Shown here piece after piece: positions 46,174-55,199 of a DNA stretch of 64,000 bases. Below the pieces are notes generated by a model, which was given only the letters and a program-made list of their open reading frames with translations, made no database searches and was not told where the DNA came from. The translations under genes were made by a program, and so were the position numbers. Source of the stretch: Chitinophaga oryzae (GTDB lineage Bacteria > Bacteroidota > Bacteroidia > Chitinophagales > Chitinophagaceae); assembly GCF_012516375.2 (NCBI RefSeq), contig NZ_CP051204.2, positions 7,626,001 through 7,690,000 of the forward strand. Direction: 5' to 3'. The stretch's first letter is position 1. Every line of letters starts with the position of its first letter.

Positions 46174-46929
46174 TTATCCATGATACAGGGCGCGGGCGTT
46201 ATCGCAACAAATTTTTTCTGCCAGCGACAGCGGGAAGTTTTTAGTGATGAGTTCCAGGTCTGCCAGTGCGAAAGGCTTTGGGGCCCTGGTAGATGGCAGG
46301 TCTGTACCAAATACCAACGCAGCCGGATTGATGGCGGTGATTTGCCGCATGGCGGTCACCACATCGAAATCGCAGCGGCTAAAACCGGTAGCCTTAACGA
46401 TCGCGCCCTTTTCCACCAGCGGTAGCAGGTGCTTAAAGCCTGCTTTCGACAAGCCCAGATGATCGATCACGATCTTAGGCAGCTTATGCAGGGTGGTGGA
46501 AATGCCGGGCAGTTGCCTGGAATCGACATACAGCTCCACATGCCATTTAACAAGGTCGTATACCCTTTTGCCCAGCAGCTCCAGGTACCGGATGCTTTCT
46601 GAGCCGCCCCGCTGTATGTTAAAGCGTACCGCACGTACGCCTGCGTGGTGCAGGGCAAGAATTTCCTCATCGGTGGTATTGGCAGGGATCTGCGTAACAC
46701 CCGCGAAACCGGGTCCCAGTGCGTTCAGGGCTGCCAACAGATACTGCTGGTCAAAACCCTGGAAAGAGCCGGACACTACTGCGCCACCGGTTACATTCAG
46801 GTGAAGCGCTGCCACTTTTTCGCGGTAATCAGCTACGGTAAAGGCAGGGGGGACGTATCCGCTGTTGGGGATCAAGGGATACCTGGGGTCAATAATATGC
46901 AGATGTGCATCAAAAAACTGTGATAACAT
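46174..46929 (-). CDS. Amidohydrolase family 2 (LigI/dicarboxylate-hydrolase-like)
   Basis: A 251-residue TIM-barrel hydrolase of the amidohydrolase-2 family (PF04909). The N-terminal motif FFDAHLHIIDPRYPLI has the HxH metal pair at residues 9 and 11. IVIDHLGLSKAG has the family Asp-His, and LVFGTDLPST the late Asp. Relatives include 2-pyrone-4,6-dicarboxylate lactonase and sugar-lactone hydrolases, so it may act on a lactone. The length is slightly short of the usual 270-300. It is convergent with the glutamate-synthase-like gene. Substrate unknown. Confidence 0.87.
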   Translation of the reverse strand: MLSQFFDAHLHIIDPRYPLIPNSGYVPPAFTVADYREKVAALHLNVTGGAVVSGSFQGFDQQYLLAALNALGPGFAGVTQIPANTTDEEILALHHAGVRAVRFNIQRGGSESIRYLELLGKRVYDLVKWHVELYVDSRQLPGISTTLHKLPKIVIDHLGLSKAGFKHLLPLVEKGAIVKATGFSRCDFDVVTAMRQITAINPAALVFGTDLPSTRAPKPFALADLELITKNFPLSLAEKICCDNARALYHG

Positions 46930-47098
46930 GATTACTCCTGATTCGCCTGATGCGTTTGTTTATAGTTACATAAAGTAACGCTTAATTACGTAATTAAAAA
47001 TAATTTGTTTGGTGCTATATATAACGCCCTCCAACTCAAAATTATTTTTCAAGCAGCAGCCGAATCAGGAGAATCAGTAATAATCCTGTTTATCACAG

Positions 47099-47824
47099 TT
47101 ACAGTTCCATGGCGGAGGCAGCGGCCTCGTCCACGAACCAGTGCAGCTCACCGTCTTGCGGGCGGATCAGCTGGGAAGGAAATTTATCGGCATCGAAGGT
47201 ACCTTCTATCACACTTTTCAGGGTGAGGGCTTTATTGGCGCCAGTGGTCAGGAACAGGACGCAGGCGGCATCATTCACCACCGGGGCGGTGAGCGTGATA
47301 CGGTACATGTCCTGTGCCGGCAGGAAGAACGCTTTTACCCAGGCCTCTTCTTCATGTACTACCGGCATACCGGGGAAGAGGGAAAGCGTATGTCCGTCGT
47401 CGCCCATACCCAGTAACACGAGGTCAAAGGTCAGCTCTTCATCCTTGAAATATTTACGCAGTATCTGTTCGTATTCCGCAGCAGATTGCTCGGGGCCGAT
47501 GTCGGTACGCATGACATGGATATTTTCCGGGATGACCGGTACTTTGTCCAGCAGCACATCAAAGGCCATGCGGGCGTTGTTACGTTCATCTTCAAAGGGT
47601 ACAGCACGTTCGTCGCCCCAGAAGAAGTGTATTTTTTCCCACGGAATAATTTCGGCATAAGGGGGTTTTGCCAGCAGCGAGTATAACTGTTTGGGAGTAC
47701 TGCCGCCGGACAGCACGAAGGTGAACTTCTCCTGGTCCTGCAGCACTTCCTGTATATAATTGCTGATCCAGGCAGCCACGTTTTCACTAAGCTGGGCGGG
47801 ATCTTTGGCGATGTGTAATTCCAT
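47099..47824 (-). CDS. pgl: 6-phosphogluconolactonase (DevB type)
   Basis: A 241-residue cytoplasmic enzyme that opens 6-phosphogluconolactone in the oxidative pentose phosphate pathway. Family motifs: FVLSGGSTPKQLYSLLA, IHFFWGDERAVPFEDERNNA and LLGMGDDGHTLSLFPG. It follows zwf in the same direction with a 124-base gap filled by a palindromic repeat. With zwf and gnd upstream the window encodes the entire oxidative branch. Confidence 0.95.
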   Translation of the reverse strand: MELHIAKDPAQLSENVAAWISNYIQEVLQDQEKFTFVLSGGSTPKQLYSLLAKPPYAEIIPWEKIHFFWGDERAVPFEDERNNARMAFDVLLDKVPVIPENIHVMRTDIGPEQSAAEYEQILRKYFKDEELTFDLVLLGMGDDGHTLSLFPGMPVVHEEEAWVKAFFLPAQDMYRITLTAPVVNDAACVLFLTTGANKALTLKSVIEGTFDADKFPSQLIRPQDGELHWFVDEAAASAMEL

Positions 47825-47833
47825 AAACTCTGG

Positions 47834-47949
47834 AATTACGAATTACGGATTACCAATTACGAATAGAGGGTTCACTTATGGGAAGGTTACTAAGTAACTG
47901 TCCGAAAACGGGTCCACGATTCGTAATTCGTAATTCATAATTCGTAATT
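47834..47949. repeat. Palindromic AATTACGAA-type repeat, copy 2 (diverged)
   Basis: A 116-base element between pgl and zwf. It keeps the outer tandem AATTACGAA / TTCGTAATT arms and a GGTTACTAAGTAAC centre, but its inner arms (AGAGGGTTCACTTATG... and ...CGGGTCCACG) have drifted. It reaches the zwf stop codon. Confidence 0.7.
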
Positions 47950-49454
47950 TATTTAGAAGGTAAGTTAATCCATGTATGTCCGTCTCTGGCGATGAGCGCA
48001 TCTGCATCATCCGGTCCCCAGGAATCCGGGGAATAGTTCGGAAAGTCTTGCGGAGTGCGGTTTTCCCATGTTTCGAGGATGGGCATGATCACTTTCCAGG
48101 CAGCATCCACCTGGTCGCCGCGCATGAAGAGGGTGGCATCCCCTTCCATGACGTCGAGCAGCAGTGTTTCGTAGGCTTCCGGTGCATGTTCTCCGTTGGC
48201 ATCTTCATAATTGAAGGTCATGTCTACGGGGTCCAGCGTCATCGTCTGTCCTGCGCGTTTGGCCTGGAAGCGGATACGGATATCCATTTCAGGCTGGATG
48301 CTGATGGTGAGCCTGTTGGGGCGCCATGTCTGGGCAGCTTCCTGCGGGAAAGCATAATGGGGCGCTTCCTTGAACTGCAGGATGATATTGGTCGCTTTCT
48401 GGTTCAGGTATTTACCGGTACGTACGTAGATGGGCACGCCCTGCCAGCGCCAGTTATCGATATAGAATTTTACCGCAGCGTAGGTTTCCACGTTGGATTT
48501 GGGGTCTACCCCTTTTTCTTCGCGGTAGCCGACTACTTTTTCGCCTTTTTTCCAGCCGGAAGAGTATTGGCCGCGTACGGCGTATTCATGCACTTTATCC
48601 GGCGTAATGCGGCGGATGGCGTTGAGCACATCCACTTTTTTGTTACGGATTTCGTTGGCGTCGAAAGAAACGGGAGGTTCCATACCGATCATGCAGAGGA
48701 CCTGCAGGATATGGTTCTGCACCATGTCGCGCAGGGCGCCGGCTCTTTCGTAGTAACCGCCGCGGCCTTCGAGGCCTACGCTTTCGGCTGCCGTGATCTG
48801 GATATTTTCGATGAAGTTGCGGTTCCATACCGGCTCAAAGAGCGCGTTGGCAAAGCGGAAGGCCAGGATGTTCTGGATGGTTTCCTTGCCGAGGTAGTGG
48901 TCTATGCGGAAAATCTGTTCTTCGGTGAATTTAGCGGCCAGCAGCTCGTTCAGTTCATGGGCGCTCTGCAGGTCGTGGCCGAATGGTTTTTCCACCACGA
49001 TGCGGGTGCAGTGTTTATCGCTGCAGAGGTTGAGATTACCGAGGCGGGTGGCGATATTGGGCACCAGTTGCGGCGCTACCGCCAGGTAAAAGATCACATT
49101 GGGATGTACGCCCCACTCCTCTTCTTTCTGCTTCACAAAGTCGGTCAGTTTAGCGTAGGCGGCGGCGTCTTCCGCGTCCATCTGGAGGTAGGACACATGT
49201 TGACTGAAATCTTTCCAGTGGCCGTTCTGCTCACCTTTTCTGCGGGAGAATTTGGTGATACCGTCCAGCAGGTGGGTGCGGTAATCTTCATCGGAGTATG
49301 GGCTGCGACCCAGTCCGGCAATGGCGAACTGCTCGGGCATCCAATCGTCCAGGAAAAGATTGTATAACGCAGGTGTTAGTTTTCGGTAGTTTAAATCGCC
49401 GCTGCCGCCGAAAATAAAGACGATGGAAGCAGGGGGGCGTTTATGGCTTTGCAT
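47949..49454 (-). CDS. zwf: Glucose-6-phosphate 1-dehydrogenase
   Basis: A 501-residue cytoplasmic enzyme oxidising glucose-6-phosphate to 6-phosphogluconolactone with NADP. The N-terminal Rossmann motif is [20 protein letters not shown], the conserved substrate segment [20 protein letters not shown], and [16 protein letters not shown] the family EKPxG motif. Length is normal. The gene lies 24 bases after gnd and before pgl, consistent with one operon. Confidence 0.97.
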   Translation of the reverse strand: MQSHKRPPASIVFIFGGSGDLNYRKLTPALYNLFLDDWMPEQFAIAGLGRSPYSDEDYRTHLLDGITKFSRRKGEQNGHWKDFSQHVSYLQMDAEDAAAYAKLTDFVKQKEEEWGVHPNVIFYLAVAPQLVPNIATRLGNLNLCSDKHCTRIVVEKPFGHDLQSAHELNELLAAKFTEEQIFRIDHYLGKETIQNILAFRFANALFEPVWNRNFIENIQITAAESVGLEGRGGYYERAGALRDMVQNHILQVLCMIGMEPPVSFDANEIRNKKVDVLNAIRRITPDKVHEYAVRGQYSSGWKKGEKVVGYREEKGVDPKSNVETYAAVKFYIDNWRWQGVPIYVRTGKYLNQKATNIILQFKEAPHYAFPQEAAQTWRPNRLTISIQPEMDIRIRFQAKRAGQTMTLDPVDMTFNYEDANGEHAPEAYETLLLDVMEGDATLFMRGDQVDAAWKVIMPILETWENRTPQDFPNYSPDSWGPDDADALIARDGHTWINLPSK

Positions 49455-49478
49455 ATATTAAATTAAAAATGAACTTTA

Positions 49479-50900
49479 TTAGTTGTTACGCTGCCATTCG
49501 GTGTGGAAGGTACCCGGCATGTCTGTCCGCTGGTACGTATGTGCACCGAAATAGTCCCGTTGGGCCTGGATCAGGTTGGTCGCCATTCTGCCTGTGCGGA
49601 AAGCGTCGAAGTAAGACAGGGCGGACATGAAGCCGGCGGCCTGTATACCTGCCTGGGCTGCCTGGGCCACTACGCTGCGGGTGTTGGCTTCCACGGACTG
49701 TACGAGGTAAGCGACGCCTTTGTCCAGCAGGATATTAGCCAGGTTGGCGTCTTGCTGGTAGGCCTGTGTGAACACTTCGAGGAGGGAAGAGCGGATGATG
49801 CAACCGCCTCTCCATACTTTCACCACTTCCGGCAGCGGTATTTCCATCTGCAGGTCGCGGGATGCTTCGTGGAGCATGGCCAGTCCCTGTGCATAGCTCA
49901 GGATGGTGGCGAAGTACAGGGCATCATGCACCTGTTTGATCCACATTTCCTGGCCGACATGGATAGTCTGGTCCGGCGCGGTGTACAGTTTTTCAGCTTC
50001 CACGCGCTGGTCTTTATACCCGGAGAGGGTACGCATGGCAACTGCCGTATCGATAACAGGTACTGCCACGGGCAGTTCCATCGCGTCCTGTGAAGTCCAT
50101 TTACCGGTGCCTTTGGAGCCGGCTTTATCGGAGATCACGTCCAGCAGGCGGGCAGCGGTTTTATCATCGTTCTGTTTGAAGATGTCTGCAGTGATTTCCA
50201 CGAGGAATGACTGCAATGCGCCGTTGTTCCAGCTGGCAAATACTTCATGCAGCTCGTCGTTATTGAGTCCTGCGCCTTTCTGCAACAGGGCGTAACTTTC
50301 ACTGATCAGTTGCATAATGGCATATTCAATGCCGTTATGCACCATTTTCACATAGTGACCGGCGCCTTCTTTACCGAGGTAGGCCACGCAGGGAGTGTCC
50401 TTTACTTTGGCCGCGATAGCTTCCAGCATCGGTCTTACCTTGGCGTACGCGTCGAGATCGCCGCCCGGCATAATGCTGGGGCCTGTGCGGGCGCCCTGTT
50501 CCCCACCGGAAACGCCCATCCCCATAAAGTGGATGCCTTTTTCACGGAGGTACTGTACCCGGCGTAAAGTGTCTGTATAATGGGAGTTACCTCCGTCAAT
50601 CACTACATCGCCCTGCTCCAGCAGCGGGATGAGGGATGCAATCACATCATCTACCGGCTGACCCGCAGGTACCAGCATCATCAGCTTCCGCGGACGTTCC
50701 AGCAGTTGTACCATTGTAGCCAGCTCTGCAACTCCTTTCACGGTTGTTCCGGGCGTAGCGGCAGATTCCAGCGCGGCATTTTTTGCAGCGTCTTTATCAA
50801 AGCCGATCACGGAAAAGCCATGATCCGCCATGTTGAGTAACAGGTTCCGGCCCATTACCCCCAGGCCAATCATTCCAAAGTCATATAAGCTGTTTGCCAT
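49479..50900 (-). CDS. gnd: 6-phosphogluconate dehydrogenase, decarboxylating
   Basis: A 473-residue cytoplasmic enzyme converting 6-phosphogluconate to ribulose-5-phosphate with NADPH production. It shows the nucleotide-binding GMIGLGVMGRNLLLNMADHG, VVIDGGNSHYTDTLRRVQYL, GMGVSGGEQGARTGPSIMPG, and HYVKMVHNGIEYAIMQLISE with the catalytic Lys and Asn. Full length for the NADP-type dimeric form. It is the first gene of the gnd-zwf-pgl run; upstream is a palindromic repeat and then ppc. Confidence 0.97.
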   Translation of the reverse strand: MANSLYDFGMIGLGVMGRNLLLNMADHGFSVIGFDKDAAKNAALESAATPGTTVKGVAELATMVQLLERPRKLMMLVPAGQPVDDVIASLIPLLEQGDVVIDGGNSHYTDTLRRVQYLREKGIHFMGMGVSGGEQGARTGPSIMPGGDLDAYAKVRPMLEAIAAKVKDTPCVAYLGKEGAGHYVKMVHNGIEYAIMQLISESYALLQKGAGLNNDELHEVFASWNNGALQSFLVEITADIFKQNDDKTAARLLDVISDKAGSKGTGKWTSQDAMELPVAVPVIDTAVAMRTLSGYKDQRVEAEKLYTAPDQTIHVGQEMWIKQVHDALYFATILSYAQGLAMLHEASRDLQMEIPLPEVVKVWRGGCIIRSSLLEVFTQAYQQDANLANILLDKGVAYLVQSVEANTRSVVAQAAQAGIQAAGFMSALSYFDAFRTGRMATNLIQAQRDYFGAHTYQRTDMPGTFHTEWQRNN

Positions 50901-50944
50901 ATTGAAGTGTAGTTATACTAATAGGAGATGTAAAAGTAGGGAAC

Positions 50945-51061
50945 AATTACGAATTACAAATTACGAATTACGAATTGAGGGCTTCCTTTTAGAAAGGTTG
51001 CTTAATAACCGCTCTACAAAGAAGCCCTCAATTCGTAATTCGTAATCCGTAATTCGTAATT
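50945..51061. repeat. Palindromic AATTACGAA-type repeat, copy 3
   Basis: A 117-base element between ppc and gnd, nearly the reverse complement of copy 1. The shared inner part GAGGGCTTC, TTTTAGAAAGGTT, AATAACCGCTCTACAAAG, AAGCCCTC differs by only a few bases, so the copies are inserted in opposite orientations. It ends 2 bases before the ppc stop codon. Confidence 0.8.
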
Positions 51062-51062
51062 G

Positions 51063-53642
51063 CTAAGCGGAATTACGGCCGGCATTGATGATGCCGAAGG
51101 AGCAACGCATGATCAGTTTTTCATACGTTTCCCGGCCATGTCCGTTGTTGGGATCGGCGTCCAGCTCGCGCAGGCGGGTCAGCGCATATTGCTGGGTGGT
51201 GAGCAGCGGCAGCACGATCCTCTCCCGCATCTGGATAGACAATTGGTCAATCGGGCTGGCTTCCATCAGTTCTGACTCGCCGGTAAGACGGAGCAGGAAT
51301 TTTTTGGTCAGTTCAAACTCATCATAAATCATCTGCCATACTTCTCCGTATTGCGGATGTTTGGCCAGGTAGGCCGTCAGCGGGAAATAGCTTTTCTTCA
51401 TGGCCATCTCGCAGTTGTCCAGCAGGGTACGGAAGAACAGGGAGTGCTGGTACAGGTGTTCCAGTTCCGGCCATTTGCCCTGTTCGTCGAGATATTGGAG
51501 GGCGCTGCCTACGCCATAGTAACCGGGCACGTTCTGTTTCAGCTGGCTCCAGGCGCCCACGTAAGGCACGGCCCGCAGGTCGTTGAGATTGAGCTTTGCG
51601 TTGGCGTTACGTTTGCTCGGACGGCTGCCGATATTGGCTTCGGCGTAGTAGCGCAGCGGACTGGCGTGGTCCAGGTATTCCAGGAAATACGGATGGTTCT
51701 TCAGTTTGTTATAAGCGGCGTAACCGGCGTCGGCGAGCGACTGCAACAGGTCTTCCTCCGCCCTGGTGAGGGTTACCTCCCGGGAAGAGAACAACTCGTT
51801 GGTGATGCCGGCATGTACCAGCTGTTCCATATTGAACTGGGCGGCATCCACTGTACCGAAGTTGGAGCTGATGGTCTGCCCCTGTATGGTCTGCTGTATT
51901 TCCTGGTTGGCAATATTGCGGCCCATGGAAGCGTAGAACTGGTGTGTTTTTCCACCGCCACGTGCCGGGGGGCCTCCCCTGCCGTCGAAGAACACCACAT
52001 CCACATCGTATTCTTTGGAGATGCGGGTCAGCTCTTCCTTGGCCTTGTAGATGCTCCAGTTGGCCATCAGGTAACCGCCGTCTTTGGTGCCGTCGGAGAA
52101 ACCAAGCATGATGGTCTGTTTGCAGTCACGGCGGCGCAGGTGCTCACGGTACTCCGCATTTTCGTAGAGTGCTTTCATCACCTGGCCGGCATGGCGCAGG
52201 TCGTCGATGGTTTCAAACAGGGGCACTATGTCGATGGTCATGGATTCCCGCTGCCAGCCGCTGAGCAGGAACATGCCATACACTTCCATTACATTGAGTT
52301 CGCTGGTAGAGTGACTGATAATATAGCGGTGGCATCCTTCTTCGCCATTGGTTTCCTGTATCTGCTTAATGGCAGCCACCGTACGGAGGCTGTCCTGGTG
52401 CAGGGGATTCTCCAGCACCGCCGGGTCTATCGCCTTGCTGATACTGAGCAGTGCTTTGATTTTGGCGGCGGCGTCGAGGGAGGCGTAATCTTTCGGGAGT
52501 GCATCGGTTTTGTCAGCCACAGCATCGAGGAGGGCCACATGCACGGAGCTGTCCTGGCGGACGTCCAGCGAGGTGAAGTACAGCCCGAAAATTTCCACTT
52601 TACTGATCAGGTTATCCACCAGGTGCACAAACAGGCCGTTATGCTGCTCCACAATGGTTTTTCGTATATCCGCCAGCGTGTCCAGTATTTCCTGGCGGCT
52701 GATATCGGCTTTATGGCCGGCGGTAAAGAGGTTGCGCGACAGTTTGGCTTCCAGCGCGGCCACTACGTTTTCCACGCCTTTAAAGGTGAGGCGGCGTTTC
52801 AGGTTGCGTACCTCCCTGAAGTAGCAGCGCATAATGGATGCGCGGAGGGCGGCGGCCACTTCCACGGTGATGGCGGCATTCACGAAGGGGTTGCCGTCAC
52901 GGTCGCCGCCGGGCCAGAAGCCCATGCGGATCACCGGGTTTTTACTGCTGACCGCCCCGGGGAACTGCGCTTTCAGGAAAGAAAGGATACGGCCGCCGGC
53001 GCGGTAGAATATATTTTCGAGGAACCATACCAGGCTGATGGCTTCATCATAGGGAGATGGTTTCTCTTTTTTAAAGAAAGGTGTTTTACCCAGCTGCTGG
53101 AGGTACATGTTCACCTCAGAGGTATTTTCCTCTACCAGCGCACGGGCCAGGTCGTTGATGATGCCCAGCACTTCACCGGGATAAAACTGGGTGGGATGGG
53201 CGGTGAGCACAAGGCGGACCGAAAAATGCTCCAGCTTTTCCTTCAGTTGGGCCTGTGCCTGCTCCTGGATGACCTCCGATTGCAGGTGACGCAGGGTACC
53301 GGCGCCTTCCAGGTCGCGGATATGGCGGAATGCGGCGTCTTCCAGGGCGTCGAACAGTACCACCTGTCTTTCTGCATACTGCACAAAGCGAAACAGCAGG
53401 TCTGTCCGCTGTTGCTCGTCCTTATAGGTAGTATACTGTTCAAAAAAAGAGTCCATAATGGTCTGGGGACTGTTCCCGCGGGCATATCCTTCCTCGCAGT
53501 GGAGGAGGAAAAGGGAAAGAAAGATGCCCGTCTTCTCTACCCGGTGAAAAGGCAAAGAAGTGAAGAGACTGTTATACAGCTGGAACTTTGTGCCAACAAG
53601 GTTCTTGAACTGCTGCAACGAGTTATTTACCGGCGCTTCCAT
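51063..53642 (-). CDS. ppc: Phosphoenolpyruvate carboxylase
   Basis: An 859-residue cytoplasmic enzyme carboxylating PEP to oxaloacetate, an anaplerotic step. The catalytic His lies in VRLVLTAHPTQFYPG (about residue 149). Other signatures are RMGFWPGGDRDGNPFV, MLGFSDGTKDGGYLMANWSI, VVFFDGRGGPPARGGGKTHQ and VPYVGAWSQLKQNVPGYYGV, covering the PEP- and bicarbonate-binding sites. Slightly shorter than the E. coli enzyme. Upstream of its start is an AT-rich gap. Being next to gnd-zwf-pgl it may share control, but a repeat separates them. Confidence 0.96.
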   Translation of the reverse strand: MEAPVNNSLQQFKNLVGTKFQLYNSLFTSLPFHRVEKTGIFLSLFLLHCEEGYARGNSPQTIMDSFFEQYTTYKDEQQRTDLLFRFVQYAERQVVLFDALEDAAFRHIRDLEGAGTLRHLQSEVIQEQAQAQLKEKLEHFSVRLVLTAHPTQFYPGEVLGIINDLARALVEENTSEVNMYLQQLGKTPFFKKEKPSPYDEAISLVWFLENIFYRAGGRILSFLKAQFPGAVSSKNPVIRMGFWPGGDRDGNPFVNAAITVEVAAALRASIMRCYFREVRNLKRRLTFKGVENVVAALEAKLSRNLFTAGHKADISRQEILDTLADIRKTIVEQHNGLFVHLVDNLISKVEIFGLYFTSLDVRQDSSVHVALLDAVADKTDALPKDYASLDAAAKIKALLSISKAIDPAVLENPLHQDSLRTVAAIKQIQETNGEEGCHRYIISHSTSELNVMEVYGMFLLSGWQRESMTIDIVPLFETIDDLRHAGQVMKALYENAEYREHLRRRDCKQTIMLGFSDGTKDGGYLMANWSIYKAKEELTRISKEYDVDVVFFDGRGGPPARGGGKTHQFYASMGRNIANQEIQQTIQGQTISSNFGTVDAAQFNMEQLVHAGITNELFSSREVTLTRAEEDLLQSLADAGYAAYNKLKNHPYFLEYLDHASPLRYYAEANIGSRPSKRNANAKLNLNDLRAVPYVGAWSQLKQNVPGYYGVGSALQYLDEQGKWPELEHLYQHSLFFRTLLDNCEMAMKKSYFPLTAYLAKHPQYGEVWQMIYDEFELTKKFLLRLTGESELMEASPIDQLSIQMRERIVLPLLTTQQYALTRLRELDADPNNGHGRETYEKLIMRCSFGIINAGRNSA

Positions 53643-53785
53643 ACTAAAAATCCGTTTATAGTGCTGAAGAAGAGAACTAAGCGGCCGTTAAATTAATAAT
53701 TATTTTGTTTAGTTGTTTATATATGAATTTCTTTATTTTTTGATTATTATTTGACATAAATCAAAAATGTTTGAATAATTTCTAA

Positions 53786-53826
53786 TAAGAAAAACGAAAA
53801 TCCCGGCCGCAAAATGCAGGCCGGGA
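53786..53826 (-). terminator. Terminator after tonB
   Basis: Arms TCCCGGCC (53801-53808) and GGCCGGGA (53819-53826). Read on the minus strand the hairpin is followed by TTTTCGTTTTTC. The 53643-53992 gap otherwise holds only AT-rich sequence upstream of ppc. Confidence 0.75.
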
Positions 53827-53992
53827 CACGCACAGGTATGAGAACAGCGGAAGGTAACTGATGTGTACGGACATGGCGGTACCGGTACAATCAGCGGATT
53901 GCAATTTTTTTTTGTCAGATTAAAAAAATGTTATGGAATTGGGTGAAGGGGAACGTATAGGTAATTCAGGCTAAATGGATGGCAGGCCGGTG

Positions 53993-54835
53993 CTATTGAT
54001 TTTCTATCTGGAACCTGATGGGAAGGTTATAGAGCACTGTCACAGGCTTCCCGTTTTGTTTACCGGGCTTCCAGCCGGGCATCTTACGCACAACGCGCAT
54101 TGCTTCTTCTTCCAGGCCGGCACCTTTTGCAGCGCCTACGGTTTTAACGTCAGAGATGGAGCCATCGCGACTTACGACAAATTGCACGAAGACAGTGCCG
54201 CCCACTCCATTTTCCTGTGCCATATGCGGATACATCAGATTTTTCTTCAGGTATTTGAATAACGCGGCCTCGCCACCGGGAAATTCCGGCATAATTTCCA
54301 CGAAGGACAAAATCTCTTCCCGCTCCGGCGCCACCGGCATATCCACGACACCGGTAGTAGGTCCTTTCAAATCATCTAATCCCTCCGGACGGCCATTCGG
54401 ATCACCTTCCCTGTTTTCAAAACCGATGGCGTTGTTGCCGATGTCACTGATGCGGGGAGGTTCTTCTTCCGGTCTTACGTCCCTGTCCGGCGCTACGACC
54501 AGGCTGGCGAAATCCACGGTGGGCGCGGCTGGCGGCGGAGCGGCTTGTACCGGCGGGGGCGGCGGCAAAACAGGGTCCGGCAACGGCTCATCCAGCGGAT
54601 CGATCATGGCGGGTGTTTCAAGTACTACAGGCCGGTTCACTACATCATGCGCCATCAGTGTATTGTTTAACACATAACCACCCATCACTACCAACACAAT
54701 AGAAGCGGTGCCCATAACGGCATTGCGCACACGCCGGTCGTACCGGTTACGTAATGCATAAGCCCCGTAGTCTTTGTTTCTTCCTTCGAAGAGGATGTCG
54801 AGGAAATCGTTCCCCGGGATTTTAGCTGATTCCAT
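53993..54835 (-). CDS. tonB: Energy transducer TonB
   Basis: A 280-residue inner-membrane protein that passes proton-motive energy to outer-membrane receptors such as SusC. The N-terminus has the Bacteroidota pattern FLDILFEGRNKDYGAYALRN, then one membrane helix (about 39-56). A Pro-rich spacer follows (LPDPVLPPPPPVQAAPPPAA, about 80-110). The C-terminal TonB domain (about 195-280) has FPGGEAALFKYLKKNLMYP, GGTVFVQFVVSRDGSISDVK and MPGWKPGKQNGKPVTVLYNL. It is monocistronic between two terminators; no ExbB/ExbD lies in the window. Confidence 0.95.
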   Translation of the reverse strand: MESAKIPGNDFLDILFEGRNKDYGAYALRNRYDRRVRNAVMGTASIVLVVMGGYVLNNTLMAHDVVNRPVVLETPAMIDPLDEPLPDPVLPPPPPVQAAPPPAAPTVDFASLVVAPDRDVRPEEEPPRISDIGNNAIGFENREGDPNGRPEGLDDLKGPTTGVVDMPVAPEREEILSFVEIMPEFPGGEAALFKYLKKNLMYPHMAQENGVGGTVFVQFVVSRDGSISDVKTVGAAKGAGLEEEAMRVVRKMPGWKPGKQNGKPVTVLYNLPIRFQIENQ

Positions 54836-54921
54836 AGTAAATGTGTTTATGAATTAGATGTGGGGGTAAAATATTTTCCATAAGAAAAATGAAAATATTT
54901 TTCGGACTTGGGATGCCGTAA

Positions 54922-54947
54922 AAAAGAAGCCCCGGTGCGCGACCGGG
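54922..54947 (-). terminator. Terminator after the PstS-like gene
   Basis: Arms CCCGGT (54931-54936) and ACCGGG (54942-54947), followed on the minus strand by GCTTCTTTTTTACGG. The 54951-55199 remainder has no gene. Confidence 0.65.
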
Positions 54948-55199
54948 ACTTGCTGGCACTGGGAGCCTTACCTGAAAACAGATGGTTCCTTCTCGATAAA
55001 TTAGGCTTTCCGAAATTCGTATATTAGTTCACGTTAGTATACGCCTTTTCTCATTAGTTTTTTCCTGATGATCAACAGGCGTTCTCATAGGACAAATAAA
55101 GTAGTGTCAGGTCCTCCGGCGGGCGAGGCGGTCATCCTGCAACACCCACCAGTATTGTTAAGGATAACGCCCCTTTACCGGAGTATATAGCTTCCGTTG

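Noticed and set aside
47976..49367. A 463-codon plus-strand frame opposite zwf
   Set aside because: Shadow of an unmistakable zwf gene; no motifs of its own.
41568..51061. AATTACGAA repeats read as a CRISPR array
   Set aside because: The units are tandem or palindromic without unique spacers of regular length, and no cas genes are present.
51351..53696. A 781-codon plus-strand frame opposite ppc
   Set aside because: The minus strand carries all catalytic motifs of PEP carboxylase; the plus frame has no recognisable motifs and is a codon-bias shadow.
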